DNA of 64,000 bases, taken from positions 26,806 through 90,805 of the forward strand of contig NZ_LZSE01000127.1 in NCBI RefSeq assembly GCF_001665295.1, given 5' to 3'. Source of the DNA: Mycobacterium sp. 1554424.7 (lineage in GTDB: Bacteria; Actinomycetota; Actinomycetes; Mycobacteriales; Mycobacteriaceae). Positions within the stretch are counted from its first letter, which is position 1; each line of letters starts with the position of its first letter. The position numbers were made by a program, and so were the translations under genes. Shown piece by piece: positions 1 through 9,372 of the stretch. The notes under the pieces were generated by a model. The model saw only the letters and a list, made by a program, of their open reading frames with translations, made no database searches and was not told where the DNA came from.

Positions 1-1493
1 GCGCCTACACCGCGGCCCGCGAAGGCCTCGACGTCCTACTCGTCGAGGCGACCGACAAATTCGGCGGCACCACCGCCTACTCCGGTGGCGGCGGGGTCTG
101 GTTTCCGTGCAATCCGGTGCTGGTCCGGGCCGGCACCGACGACACCCTCGAGGACGCCCTCACCTACTACCACGCGGTCGTCGGCGACCGCACACCCCGC
201 GAACTGCAGGAGACCTTCGTCCGGGGCGGCGCGCCGCTGATCGAGTACCTCGAGCAGGATCCGGACATCAAGTTCGTGCCGTTGCCCTGGCCCGACTACT
301 ACGGCAAGGCGCCGAAAGCCCGTCTCGACGGCCAGCGTCACATCGCTGCGAAGCCGTTGAAGGTCGCCGCCGCGCCGGAATTGCGTGACGCGATCCGCGG
401 ACCGCTGGACACCGACAGGCTCGGCGCCGAAACCCCGCCCGACTACTACGTGGGCGGCCGCGCGCTGATCGCTCGCTTCCTCAAGGCCATCGGGCAATAC
501 CCGACCGCGACGCTGCAACGCGACACGGCGCTCGTCGAGCTGGTGCTGTCGGACGGCACCGAAGGGCGCGTCGAGGGTGCGATCGTGGCGAGCGACGGCC
601 TGCGCCGCGCGATCCGCGCCCGCCTTGGGGTGCTGCTGGCCGCCGGCGGATTCGAAAACAACGACGCCCTGCGCCGTCGATACGGCGTCCCGGGCGAGGC
701 GCGAGACACCATGGGCGGCCCGGGAAGTCGTGGCCAGGCGCTGCAGGCCGGCATCGCTGCGGGCGGGGACACCGACCTGCTGGATCAGGCCTGGTGGTCG
801 CCGGGCATGACTCATCCCGATGGACGCTCGGCGTTCGCGCTGTGGTTCACCGGCGGCATCTTCGTGAACCAGTCCGGTGACCGATTCGTCAACGAATCCC
901 GCGCGTACGACCGCGCCGGACGCGAGATCCTCGCTGCGCTCCAGGACGGCTCGATCACGTTGCCGTACTGGATGATCTACGACGACAAGGAGGGCGAGGT
1001 GCCACCCGTGAAGGCGACCAACGTCTCGATTGTGGGGACCGAGAAATACGTTGCCGCCGGCTTGTGGCACTCCGCGGACACACTCCCGGAGCTGGCGGCC
1101 AAGATCGGGGTGCCATCGGACCGGTTGGCGGCGACGGTGGCCCGGTTCAATGCCTTCGTCGCCGCCGGCGTCGACGAGGACTTCGGCCGCGGCGACGAGG
1201 CGTTCGACCGCGCGTTCTCCGCGGGCGCGTCGCCGTTGGTGTCCATCGACAAGCCGCCGTTTCACGCCGCCGCGTTCGGCCTGTCCGATCTGGGCACCAA
1301 GGGCGGCCTGCGCACCGACACAGCGGCGCGGGTGCTCGACGGGTCGGGCAACCCGATCCCCGGCCTGTACGCGGCCGGCAACACGATGGCTGCGCCTAGC
1401 GGCACCGCCTATCCCGGCGGCGGCACCCCGATCGGGACCAGCATGCTCTTCAGTCACCTGGCCGTGATGGACATGAGAAACCGGCGCCGCTGA
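1..1493 (+). CDS. FAD-dependent oxidoreductase, KstD/fumarate reductase flavoprotein type (5' truncated by window edge)
   Basis: The gene is already open at base 3 and reads AYTAAREGLDVLLVEATDKF, the end of an FAD-binding Rossmann fold, followed by a GGTTAYSGGG flavin-contact segment. The C-terminal part has the family signature GLYAAGNTMAAPSGTAYPGG. About 496 codons are visible; only the N-terminal glycine-rich loop is missing. This architecture is typical of 3-ketosteroid-delta1-dehydrogenases and related flavoproteins, but the substrate cannot be read from the sequence. In M. tuberculosis the gene next to birA is accD5 on the opposite strand, so this neighbour is unusual. It is not obviously co-transcribed with birA (121-bp gap). 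Confidence 0.85.
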   Translation, partial: AYTAAREGLDVLLVEATDKFGGTTAYSGGGGVWFPCNPVLVRAGTDDTLEDALTYYHAVVGDRTPRELQETFVRGGAPLIEYLEQDPDIKFVPLPWPDYYGKAPKARLDGQRHIAAKPLKVAAAPELRDAIRGPLDTDRLGAETPPDYYVGGRALIARFLKAIGQYPTATLQRDTALVELVLSDGTEGRVEGAIVASDGLRRAIRARLGVLLAAGGFENNDALRRRYGVPGEARDTMGGPGSRGQALQAGIAAGGDTDLLDQAWWSPGMTHPDGRSAFALWFTGGIFVNQSGDRFVNESRAYDRAGREILAALQDGSITLPYWMIYDDKEGEVPPVKATNVSIVGTEKYVAAGLWHSADTLPELAAKIGVPSDRLAATVARFNAFVAAGVDEDFGRGDEAFDRAFSAGASPLVSIDKPPFHAAAFGLSDLGTKGGLRTDTAARVLDGSGNPIPGLYAAGNTMAAPSGTAYPGGGTPIGTSMLFSHLAVMDMRNRRR

Positions 1494-1614
1494 CTCCGAG
1501 TCCCAAGTCGCTTGGTGATGGTGGTGCCGCGGACTGAGACCAGCCCAACCCGACCGACATACGCCGAACGCGGGGGCGAATTCGACGGGATGGCTGAGAT
1601 CTACGCTGGGTGGA

Positions 1615-2430
1615 GTGACGGATCGCGAATCGCTTCGGCAACCGTTGGATCAGGCCGCGCTGCGCGCCGAACTGATCGGGACCGGGCTGGGCTGGCGCCA
1701 GCTCGACGTCGTCGAGCAGACCGGCTCCACCAACGCCGACCTGTTGGCGCGCGCGGCGGGGGGCACCGACGTCGCCGGGGCGGTGCTGATCGCCGAGCAC
1801 CAGACGGCCGGCCGGGGGCGTCACGGGCGCGGCTGGACGGCCAGCCCGCGGGCCCAGGTCACGATGTCGGTGGGCGTCAGCGTCGTCGACGTGCCGACCG
1901 AGGGGTGGGGCTGGCTGTCGCTGGCCACCGGGGTGGCGATCGTCGACGCGGTGCGGGCCGTCACCGGCGTGCAGGCCGGCCTCAAGTGGCCCAACGACGT
2001 GCTGGCCGGCCCGCCGGAGTCCCCGGGCAAACTCGCGGGCATCCTCGCCGAGGTGGCCCGGCCCGTCGTGGTGATCGGCTTGGGGCTCAACGTGACTCAG
2101 GCCCCCGACGAGGTCGACGGGCCCGGCGCCACGTCGCTGTTCGACCTCGGCGTGACCGCGCCCGACCGCGGCCGGCTGGTGGGCGCGGTGTTGACCGAAC
2201 TCGGCCGGCGGATCGTGGGCTGGCGCGCCGCGCGGGGCGCCGACTGGGCGCTGGCGGCCGACTACCGGGACCGCAGCCTGACCATCGGCCACGCCGTGCG
2301 CGCCGTGCTGCCCGGCGGCAAGGAGGTGGTGGGCACCGCGACCGCCGTCGACGACCAGGGCCGGCTGTGTGTCGAGGCCGGCGGGCAAACCGTCGTGGTT
2401 TCCGCCGGCGACGTGGTGCATCTACGTTAG
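1615..2430 (+). CDS. birA: Biotin--[acetyl-CoA-carboxylase] ligase
   Basis: This 271-residue enzyme makes biotinyl-AMP and attaches biotin to the carrier domains of acyl-CoA carboxylases. The biotin/ATP loop GRGRHGRGW lies at residues 66-74, preceded by GSTN near 37-40, and the catalytic lysine is in KWPND at 124-128. A C-terminal SH3-like domain follows. There is no N-terminal helix-turn-helix, so it is a ligase without the repressor function of E. coli BirA. It starts at GTG 1615. The bPH2 gene follows after 19 bp, probably in the same transcript. It matches Rv3279c in type and position. Confidence 0.95.
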   Translation: MTDRESLRQPLDQAALRAELIGTGLGWRQLDVVEQTGSTNADLLARAAGGTDVAGAVLIAEHQTAGRGRHGRGWTASPRAQVTMSVGVSVVDVPTEGWGWLSLATGVAIVDAVRAVTGVQAGLKWPNDVLAGPPESPGKLAGILAEVARPVVVIGLGLNVTQAPDEVDGPGATSLFDLGVTAPDRGRLVGAVLTELGRRIVGWRAARGADWALAADYRDRSLTIGHAVRAVLPGGKEVVGTATAVDDQGRLCVEAGGQTVVVSAGDVVHLR

Positions 2431-2449
2431 GAAGCGGTAACTTCGGCAC

Positions 2450-2968
2450 GTGAGCTATCCGGACAACGCCCTGGCCGCCGGCGAGCAGATCGTCCTGCAC
2501 CGCCACCCGCACTGGAAGCGGTTGATCTGGCCCGTCGTCGTTCTCGTCCTGGTGACCGCGCTGGCGGCGTTCGGTTCCGGCTACCTCAACTCGACGCACT
2601 GGGAGCAGCTCGCCAAGAACATCATCTACGGCGTCATCTGGGGGGTGTGGCTGGTGATCGTCGGCTGGCTCACACTGTGGCCGTTCCTGGGCTGGCTGAC
2701 CACACACTTCGTCGTCACCAACCGCCGGGTGATGTATCGGCACGGGGTGCTGACCCGCAGCGGCATCGACATCCCGCTGGCACGCATCAACAGCGTGGAG
2801 TTCCGGGACCGGTTGTCCGAGCGCATGTTCCGCACCGGGACGCTGATCATCGAGTCGGCGTCACAGGATCCGTTGGAGTTCTACAACATTCCGCGGCTGC
2901 GCGAGGTGCACGCGCTGCTGTATCACGAAGTCTTCGACACCCTGGGTTCGGAGGAGTCGCCGAGCTGA
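2450..2968 (+). CDS. PH domain (bPH2/YdbS-like) membrane protein
   Basis: A 172-residue protein like Rv3278c. Two hydrophobic segments (about residues 24-45 and 60-85) are followed by a bacterial PH domain beginning HFVVTNRRVMYRHG, with the typical RINSVEF stretch. Such proteins sit in the inner membrane with the PH fold in the cytosol; their molecular job is unknown. It starts at GTG 2450, 19 bp after birA. Its 3' end overlaps the convergent GtrA gene by 46 bp (2923-2968), so the two transcripts must be antisense to one another there. Confidence 0.85.
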   Translation: MSYPDNALAAGEQIVLHRHPHWKRLIWPVVVLVLVTALAAFGSGYLNSTHWEQLAKNIIYGVIWGVWLVIVGWLTLWPFLGWLTTHFVVTNRRVMYRHGVLTRSGIDIPLARINSVEFRDRLSERMFRTGTLIIESASQDPLEFYNIPRLREVHALLYHEVFDTLGSEESPS

Positions 2969-3582
2969 GGAGACCGGCTCGCCTTCTTCCGCCAGGACCG
3001 CAACACGGTGACGTTCCCGCCCTCGAGCTCGTCCTCCAGTACCTCGGCGAAACCGCCTGCGGTGAGGGCGGATTCGATCGCCTTGTCGGGGTTGCGGGCG
3101 AACTCCTCGGGGAACACCCAGCGTCGGAACGCCCAGAAGCGGAACGCCATCTGCAGCAGGTTGCCGATGATGTACGCCGAGATGAAGTCGGTGATGTTCT
3201 CCAGCGTCAGCGACACCTCGGGCACCCGCAGCTGAAGGACGTAGTGCGAGAACCACAGCGGCGCCATGGAAAGCAGCACCCCCACCCCGCTGAACGCGAA
3301 GAACAGCAACGCCTCGTGGTGGCGCTCGCGTCCCCCGCGGTCGCGGAAGCTCCACTCCCGGTTCAGGACGTAGGAGGCGATGACCGCGACGATGCCCGAG
3401 ATCACCTTGGCGGTGACCGGCTTGGGTTCGAGGATCGTGAGCTTCAGGGTGTAGAAAATCGCCGAGTCGATGATGAATGTGGTGCCGCCGACGATCGCGA
3501 ATTTGATCAGCTCGTGATGCCGCAGCAAATACGGCTGAATGGCCTGGGGCAGTCGCGTAATTACGGCATCGGCGAAGGACAC
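2923..3582 (-). CDS. GtrA family membrane protein (Rv3277-like)
   Basis: The 219-residue product has four hydrophobic segments within roughly residues 20-165 and the GtrA hallmarks: KFAIVGGTTFIIDSAIFY in the first helix and YVLNREWSFR between helices 2 and 3. GtrA proteins are proposed to help flip or present lipid-linked sugars for cell-surface glycosylation. A hydrophilic tail of about 50 residues follows the last helix, and its end is encoded in the region shared with the convergent bPH2 gene. It starts at GTG 3582. purK diverges from it only 66 bp away. Confidence 0.88.
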   Translation of the reverse strand: MSFADAVITRLPQAIQPYLLRHHELIKFAIVGGTTFIIDSAIFYTLKLTILEPKPVTAKVISGIVAVIASYVLNREWSFRDRGGRERHHEALLFFAFSGVGVLLSMAPLWFSHYVLQLRVPEVSLTLENITDFISAYIIGNLLQMAFRFWAFRRWVFPEEFARNPDKAIESALTAGGFAEVLEDELEGGNVTVLRSWRKKASRSPQLGDSSEPRVSKTS

Positions 3583-3648
3583 AACACGTCAGTGTACGGA
3601 CGGACGCGAAAACGACGCAAAATGTGTCTCCCCGGGGGCCGTGACACC

Positions 3649-4854
3649 ATGATGGCCGTGCCGAATACCCGGACCCCCGTCGTCGCCATGGTCGGCGGCG
3701 GTCAGCTCGCCCGCATGACCCACCAGGCCGCGATCGCGCTGGGCCAGACGCTGCGGGTGCTGGCCACCGCCCCCGGCGAATCGGCGGCGCAGGTCACGCC
3801 CGACGTCGTGATCGGCTCGCACGCCGACCTCGAGGACCTGCGCCGGGTCGCCACCGGGGCCGACGTGCTGACCTTCGACCACGAGCACGTCCCGACCGAG
3901 CTGCTGGAGAAGCTCGTCGCCGAGGGCGTCAACGTGGCGCCGCCGCCGCACGCCCTGGTGCACGCCCAGGACAAGCTGGTGATGCGCCGGCGGCTGGAGG
4001 CGCTGGGCGCACCGGTGCCGCGCTATGCCGGCATCGGCAACCTCGACGAGCTCGAGGCGTTCGCCGCCCTGGTGGGCGGGCCCGTGGTGGTGAAGGCGGT
4101 CCGCGGGGGTTACGACGGGCGCGGGGTGCGGATGGCCCGCGACCCGTCGCACGCCCGCGAAATCGCGACCAGCTTCCTGGCCGACGGGGTGCCGGTGATG
4201 GCCGAGGAGCAGGTGAACCTGCGCCGCGAGCTGTCGGCCCTGGTGGCGCGCTCCCCGTTCGGGCAGGGCGCCGCGTGGCCGGTCGTGGAGACGGTGCAGC
4301 GCGACGGCATCTGCGTGCAGGTGATCGCGCCGGCGCCCGACCTGGACGAGGGCGTGGCCTCCGGGGCCCAGCGGCTGGCGTTGCGGTTGGCCGCCGAGCT
4401 GGGCGTCGTCGGCGTGCTGGCCGTCGAGCTGTTCGAGACGCGCGACGGTGAGCTGCTGGTCAACGAGCTGGCGATGCGGCCGCACAACTCCGGGCACTGG
4501 ACCATGGACGGGGCGCGCACCAGCCAGTTCGAGCAGCATCTGCGCGCGGTGTTGGACTATCCGCTCGGCGACACCGACGCCATCGCTCCGGTGACCGTGA
4601 TGGCCAACGTGCTGGGCGCGCCGCAACCCCCCGCGATGACGGCCGACGAGCGGCTGCACCACCTGTTCGCGCGGATGCCCGACGCCCGGGTCCACCTGTA
4701 CGGCAAGGAGGAACGGCCCGGGCGCAAGATCGGGCACATCAACTTCGTCGGCGCGGACCCGGCGGGGCTGGTCGGGCTGCGCGAACGCGCCGAGCTGGCG
4801 GCACACTGGTTGTCACACGGGCAGTGGACGGACGGATGGGATCCACATGGGTGA
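3649..4854 (+). CDS. purK: N5-carboxyaminoimidazole ribonucleotide synthase
   Basis: PurK converts AIR, ATP and bicarbonate to N5-CAIR in purine biosynthesis. The 401-residue product starts with a nucleotide-binding [14 protein letters not shown] segment and continues with an ATP-grasp domain ([12 protein letters not shown] near the ATP loop, then [15 protein letters not shown]). The first of two adjacent ATG codons at 3649 is used because homologues begin just before the VGGGQLA motif. Reading frame continues far upstream, but that part is antisense to gtrA. The 3' end overlaps purE by 8 bp, so the two steps are translationally coupled. Confidence 0.95.
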   Translation: MMAVPNTRTPVVAMVGGGQLARMTHQAAIALGQTLRVLATAPGESAAQVTPDVVIGSHADLEDLRRVATGADVLTFDHEHVPTELLEKLVAEGVNVAPPPHALVHAQDKLVMRRRLEALGAPVPRYAGIGNLDELEAFAALVGGPVVVKAVRGGYDGRGVRMARDPSHAREIATSFLADGVPVMAEEQVNLRRELSALVARSPFGQGAAWPVVETVQRDGICVQVIAPAPDLDEGVASGAQRLALRLAAELGVVGVLAVELFETRDGELLVNELAMRPHNSGHWTMDGARTSQFEQHLRAVLDYPLGDTDAIAPVTVMANVLGAPQPPAMTADERLHHLFARMPDARVHLYGKEERPGRKIGHINFVGADPAGLVGLRERAELAAHWLSHGQWTDGWDPHG

Positions 4855-5362
4855 GCGGGCGCGCGTCGGGGTCATCATGGGCAGCGACAGCGACTGGTCG
4901 GTGATGGCCGATGCCGCCGAGGCGCTGGCCGAGTTCGACGTCCCGGCCGAGGTCCGAGTGGTCTCGGCGCATCGCACGCCGCAGGTGATGTTCGACTACG
5001 CCCGCACGGCGGCCGACCGCGGCCTGCAGGTGATCATCGCCGGCGCCGGCGGCGCCGCCCACCTGCCCGGCATGGTCGCCTCCGCCACGCCGCTGCCGGT
5101 GATCGGGGTGCCGGTGCCGCTGGCCCGCCTCGACGGGCTCGACTCCCTGCTGTCGATCGTGCAGATGCCGGCCGGCGTCCCGGTGGCCACGGTCTCCATC
5201 GGCGGCGCCCGCAACGCGGGCCTGCTCGCCGTGCGCATCCTGGCCGCGTCCGACCCGGCGCTGCAGAAGCGGCTCGTCGCGTTTTCCGAGCAGCTGGCCG
5301 AGAGCGTGCGCGCCAAGGATTCGGCGCTGCAACAGCGCCACGGTAAAGTTACCGGCCAGTAA
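4847..5362 (+). CDS. purE: 5-(carboxyamino)imidazole ribonucleotide mutase
   Basis: PurE class I moves the carboxyl group of N5-CAIR to give CAIR. The 171-residue protein has the GSDSDW signature near residue 12, the SAHRTP motif carrying the catalytic histidine, and [12 protein letters not shown]. It overlaps the end of purK by 8 bp, and the two form a purKE operon. The start is ATG 4847. fadE25 follows after only 25 bp with its own strong ribosome binding site. Confidence 0.96.
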   Translation: MGERARVGVIMGSDSDWSVMADAAEALAEFDVPAEVRVVSAHRTPQVMFDYARTAADRGLQVIIAGAGGAAHLPGMVASATPLPVIGVPVPLARLDGLDSLLSIVQMPAGVPVATVSIGGARNAGLLAVRILAASDPALQKRLVAFSEQLAESVRAKDSALQQRHGKVTGQ

Positions 5363-5387
5363 CCGGAAGAGTGCTAGGAGGCCGAAC

Positions 5388-6557
5388 ATGGCTGGATGGG
5401 CAGGAAACCCGTCGTTCGATCTGTTCCAACTGCCCGAGGAGCACCGGGAGCTGCGCGCGGCGATCCGCGCGCTGGCGGAGAAGGAGATCGCGCCCTACGC
5501 GGCCGACGTCGACGAGAACGCGCGGTTCCCCCAGGAGGCGCTGGAGGTCCTGAACGCCTCGGGCTTCAACGCGGTGCACGTGCCGGAGGAGTACGGCGGG
5601 CAGGGCGCGGACTCGGTCGCGGCGTGCATCGTGATCGAGGAAGTGGCACGGGTCGACGCGTCGGCTTCGTTGATCCCGGCCGTCAACAAGCTGGGCACCA
5701 TGGGCCTGATCCTGCGCGGCTCGGAGGAGCTCAAGAAGCAGGTGCTGCCCTCGCTCGCGGAGGGCGGCGCGCTGGCCTCCTACGCGCTGTCCGAGCGCGA
5801 GGCCGGCAGCGACGCGGCCTCGATGCGCACCCGCGCCAAGGCCGACGGCGGTGACTGGATCCTCAACGGCGCCAAGGCCTGGATCACCAACGGCGGCAAG
5901 TCGACCTGGTACACGGTGATGGCGGTGACCGACCCGGACAAGGGCGCCAACGGCATCTCGGCGTTCATGGTGAACATCGACGACGAGGGCTTCACCGTCG
6001 GTCCCAAGGAGAAGAAGCTCGGCATCAAGGGCTCGCCGACCACCGAGCTCTACTTCGAGAACTGCCGCATCCCGGGCGACCGCATCATCGGCGAGCCGGG
6101 CACCGGGTTCAAGACGGCGCTGGCCACGCTGGACCACACCCGTCCCACCATCGGCGCGCAGGCCGTGGGCATCGCCCAGGGCGCGCTGGACGCCGCGATC
6201 GCCTACACCAAGGACCGCAAGCAGTTCGGCGAGTCGATCAGCAGCTTCCAGGCCGTGCAGTTCATGCTGGCCGACATGGCGATGAAGGTCGAGGCCGCGC
6301 GGCTGCTGGTCTACCAGGCCGCCGCCCGCGCCGAGCGGGGCGAATCCAACCTCGGCTTCATCTCGGCGGCGTCGAAGTGCTTCGCCTCCGATGTGGCGAT
6401 GGAGGTGACGACCGACGCGGTTCAGTTGTTCGGCGGTGCGGGCTACACCTCCGACTTCCCGGTCGAGCGGATGATGCGCGACGCCAAGATCACCCAGATC
6501 TACGAGGGCACCAACCAGATTCAGCGCGTGGTGATGTCGCGGGCGCTGCTGCGCTGA
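5388..6557 (+). CDS. fadE25: Acyl-CoA dehydrogenase FadE25
   Basis: A 389-residue flavoprotein that introduces a 2,3-double bond into acyl-CoA in beta-oxidation or branched-chain acid breakdown. It shows the two acyl-CoA dehydrogenase signatures, ALSEREAGSD in the middle and QLFGGAGYTSDFPVERMMRD near the C-terminus. The likely catalytic glutamate is in YEGTNQIQR (about residue 373). ATG 5388 follows an ideal AGGAGG at 5376-5381. Position downstream of purE is as in M. tuberculosis (Rv3274c). The natural substrate is unknown. Confidence 0.95.
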   Translation: MAGWAGNPSFDLFQLPEEHRELRAAIRALAEKEIAPYAADVDENARFPQEALEVLNASGFNAVHVPEEYGGQGADSVAACIVIEEVARVDASASLIPAVNKLGTMGLILRGSEELKKQVLPSLAEGGALASYALSEREAGSDAASMRTRAKADGGDWILNGAKAWITNGGKSTWYTVMAVTDPDKGANGISAFMVNIDDEGFTVGPKEKKLGIKGSPTTELYFENCRIPGDRIIGEPGTGFKTALATLDHTRPTIGAQAVGIAQGALDAAIAYTKDRKQFGESISSFQAVQFMLADMAMKVEAARLLVYQAAARAERGESNLGFISAASKCFASDVAMEVTTDAVQLFGGAGYTSDFPVERMMRDAKITQIYEGTNQIQRVVMSRALLR

Positions 6558-6583
6558 TCGCGGCACCCAATAGATTGGTTTGC

Positions 6584-7777
6584 GTGCGCGCTCCCTCCAC
6601 CCCGGCCGCGCAGGGGCAGTCACTGAAGCCGTTGTCGTTGCTGCTGGTCGAGGACGACCGCGCCGACGCGGTGCTGGTGGAGGAGTTGATCGCCGACGCG
6701 GTCGTTGACATCCGGGTGACCTGGGCGCAGTCGATGGCGCACGCGGAACAGGAGCTGGCGGCGGCGCGGCCCGACTGCGTGCTGCTGGACCTCAACCTGC
6801 CCGACGCCAGCGGGATGGACGCCCTGGACCGCATCGCCAAACGCGACGCCACCGTTCCCGTCGTCGTGCTGACCGGGTTGAACGACGAATACTTCGGGGC
6901 TTCCGCGGTGGCCGCCGGGGCGCAGGACTACCTCGTCAAGGGGCGCGTCGAACCCGAAATGCTGCGGCGCGCGCTGCTTTACGCGATCGAGCGCAAACGC
7001 GCCGAGCTCATCGCCGCCGCGCTGCACGCCAGCCGGCTGCGCGCCCGCGAGAACGCGCTGCTGGAACGCGGCCTGTTGCCCTCCCCGCTGCTGCTCGAGG
7101 AGCCCGGCGTCGACATCGTCACCCGCTACCGGCCGAGCCGCGAGGACGCGCTGTTGTGCGGGGACTTCTACGACGTCGTCCAGACGCAAGACCGCGTCGT
7201 GCACGTCCTGATCGGCGACGTCGCCGGCCACGGGCCGCACGAGGCGGCGCTGGGCGCGGCGCTGCGCATCGCGTTTCGCGCGCTCACCCTCGCCGGCGTC
7301 CACGGCGTCGAAGTGCTGCGCCAGCTCGAGCGGGTCCTGCAGTCCGAGCGGACCGGCACGGGCATCTTCGCGACCGTGCTCAGCCTGGAGATCTCGCCCG
7401 GCGCCGCGGGCGTCACCGCCGTCCGCGCGGGCCACCCCGGGATGTTGCTGCACAGCGACGACGGTGTCCAGTGGATCGAACCGCCGGCCGGGCCGGCGCT
7501 GGGCCTGGGCAACGACGACTGGCCGCGCCACGAGCTGGAACTGCCCCCGGGCGTGGGGTTGCTGCTGCTGACCGACGGGCTCTTCGAGGGGTACTCGGGG
7601 CACGGCCGGCGACGCCTGGGTGAGGACGGCCTGCTGGCGCTGGCCCGGACGCACGCGCGGCTGCCCGGTCCGCAGTTCGTGGACGCGCTCATCGACGGGG
7701 CCCAGGAGCTCGCCCAGCCGCGCGGCGGGCTCACCGACGACATCGCCGTGCTGCGCGTCGAGCGGACGACACGGTGA
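6584..7777 (+). CDS. Response regulator with PP2C/SpoIIE (RsbU-like) phosphatase output
   Basis: The 397-residue protein joins a receiver domain (acidic pair D24/D25, phospho-acceptor D69 in LLDLNLP, K119) through a coiled linker to a PP2C-type serine phosphatase. The phosphatase has GDFYDV, DVAGHGPHEAAL and the C-terminal LTDDIAVLRVE metal-binding motifs. Such proteins usually dephosphorylate an anti-sigma-factor antagonist in partner switching. No anti-sigma or STAS gene is adjacent, so the target is elsewhere or unknown. GTG 6584 is chosen because it immediately precedes the receiver domain. The stop overlaps the kinase gene start (GTGA). Confidence 0.9.
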   Translation: MRAPSTPAAQGQSLKPLSLLLVEDDRADAVLVEELIADAVVDIRVTWAQSMAHAEQELAAARPDCVLLDLNLPDASGMDALDRIAKRDATVPVVVLTGLNDEYFGASAVAAGAQDYLVKGRVEPEMLRRALLYAIERKRAELIAAALHASRLRARENALLERGLLPSPLLLEEPGVDIVTRYRPSREDALLCGDFYDVVQTQDRVVHVLIGDVAGHGPHEAALGAALRIAFRALTLAGVHGVEVLRQLERVLQSERTGTGIFATVLSLEISPGAAGVTAVRAGHPGMLLHSDDGVQWIEPPAGPALGLGNDDWPRHELELPPGVGLLLLTDGLFEGYSGHGRRRLGEDGLLALARTHARLPGPQFVDALIDGAQELAQPRGGLTDDIAVLRVERTTR

Positions 7778-9372
7778 GCGCCGCCGTCCGCCTGCCGCGG
7801 CTGTCGCAGCTGACCGTGCGCGGCTGGCAGGCGCTGCTGCTGTCCACCATGGGCGTGATGGTGCTGGCGGGCGCTCTGATCGGCGCGCTGTTGCTGCACC
7901 ACACCGACGAGGTGTCGCGCGGGCTGACCGACGAAATCCAGCCCGCGCGGGTGGCGGCCTTCCAGCTGCAGTCGGCGTTGCGGGACCAGGAAACCGGGGT
8001 GCGCGGCTACCTGATCACCGCCGATCGACAGTTCCTCACCCCGTACTACGACGGCCAGCACGCCGAGCGGGAGGCGGCCGACGACATCCGGCGCCGGTTG
8101 GGTGGGCGCGCCGAGTTGATGGCCGACCTGGACGCGATCGAGAAGGCGGCCGCCGACTGGCGGGCGAACTACGCCGAGCCGGCGATCGCCAGCGTCGCCC
8201 CCGACTCCCGCAACGTCACCAACCGGCCCGCGACGGCGCGGGGCAAGGCCCAATTCGACCACCTGCGTGCGCTTTTCGACCGGCAGAACGCCAGCCTGGC
8301 CGCGGCCGCGACGAGTGCCGCCGACGATATCCAGCGCACCGATGCCTGGCGGGACAGGGTGCTCGGGGCGATGGTGCTGCTGTTCTTCGGCACGGCCGCC
8401 GCGCTCGGCCTGTTGATGCGCGACGCGGTCACCGTCCCGCTGGCGGCGCTGGCGGCGGCGTGCCGGCGGATCACCATGGGCAACTTCGGTGAGACCATCA
8501 CACCCCCGAGGCGGCCCAAGGACATTCGCAGCATGGCGATCGACGTGGAGAACATGCGGGAGCGCATCGTCGAGGAGCTCGAGGTATCGCGTTCGGCCCG
8601 AGCGCTTTTGGATGAGCAGGCCCTGGAGTTGCGGCGTTCCAACGCCGAGCTCGAGCAGTTCGCCTACGTCGCGTCGCACGACCTGCAGGAGCCGCTGCGC
8701 AAGGTCGCCTCGTTCTGTCAGCTGCTCGAAAAGCGTTACGGCGACCAGCTCGACGAGCGCGGCATCGAATACATCGGATTCGCGGTCGACGGGGCCAAGC
8801 GCATGCAGGTGCTGATCAACGACCTGCTCACCTTCTCCCGCGTGGGCCGGCTGGGCACCCTGCAGGCCGGGGTCGACCTCGGCGCCGCGCTGGACGCCGG
8901 CCTGGTCAACCTCGCCGCCGCCCTCGAGGAGGCGGACGCCGAGGTCGTGCGGCCGCCGCAACCGCTGCCGCGGATCGTCGGGGATCCGACCCTGCTGACC
9001 ATGCTGTGGCAGAACCTGATCGGCAACGCGGTGAAGTTCCGGCACAAGGACCGCCGGCCCCGGGTCGTCGTCGACTGCGAACGGCGCACCGGCGATGACG
9101 GTGGACAGTGGCTGTTGTCGGTGTCGGACAACGGCATTGGCATCTCGGAGGAATTCGCGGAGAAGGTCTTCGTCATCTTCCAGCGGCTGCACGGCCGCGA
9201 GGTGTACTCCGGAACGGGTGTGGGCCTGGCGCTGTGCAAGAAGATCGTCGAGCAGCACGGCGGCACCATCTGGGTCGACACCACCTACACCGACGGAACG
9301 CGGCTGCAGTTCACCCTGCCCATCGCGACGAAAGAAGGAGGCCACGATGACATCGCCATCATCGGCCGGTAG
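7774..9372 (+). CDS. CHASE3-domain membrane sensor histidine kinase
   Basis: Reading order in this 532-residue kinase is: TM helix 1 (about 21-42), extracytoplasmic CHASE3 sensor (about 45-190, with DQETGVRGYL at 71-80), TM helix 2 (about 196-216), HAMP, a coiled segment, HisKA with phospho-acceptor H302 in SHDLQEPLRK, and HATPase_c (NLIGNAVKF, DNGIGI, GTGVGLALCKKI). The dimerisation helix resembles that of phytochrome-type kinases. It overlaps the PP2C regulator by 4 bp and the following CheY-like gene by 26 bp, so the three proteins form one module. The signal is unknown. Confidence 0.93.
   Translation: MSAAVRLPRLSQLTVRGWQALLLSTMGVMVLAGALIGALLLHHTDEVSRGLTDEIQPARVAAFQLQSALRDQETGVRGYLITADRQFLTPYYDGQHAEREAADDIRRRLGGRAELMADLDAIEKAAADWRANYAEPAIASVAPDSRNVTNRPATARGKAQFDHLRALFDRQNASLAAAATSAADDIQRTDAWRDRVLGAMVLLFFGTAAALGLLMRDAVTVPLAALAAACRRITMGNFGETITPPRRPKDIRSMAIDVENMRERIVEELEVSRSARALLDEQALELRRSNAELEQFAYVASHDLQEPLRKVASFCQLLEKRYGDQLDERGIEYIGFAVDGAKRMQVLINDLLTFSRVGRLGTLQAGVDLGAALDAGLVNLAAALEEADAEVVRPPQPLPRIVGDPTLLTMLWQNLIGNAVKFRHKDRRPRVVVDCERRTGDDGGQWLLSVSDNGIGISEEFAEKVFVIFQRLHGREVYSGTGVGLALCKKIVEQHGGTIWVDTTYTDGTRLQFTLPIATKEGGHDDIAIIGR

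Noticed and set aside
36-1457. Long minus-strand open frame opposite the first flavoprotein gene
   Set aside because: It is a high-GC shadow frame: no recognisable domain, and the plus-strand frame carries clear flavoprotein motifs.
2647-3648. In-frame extension upstream of purK
   Set aside because: It runs antisense to gtrA and lacks similarity; homologues start at the ATG near 3649.
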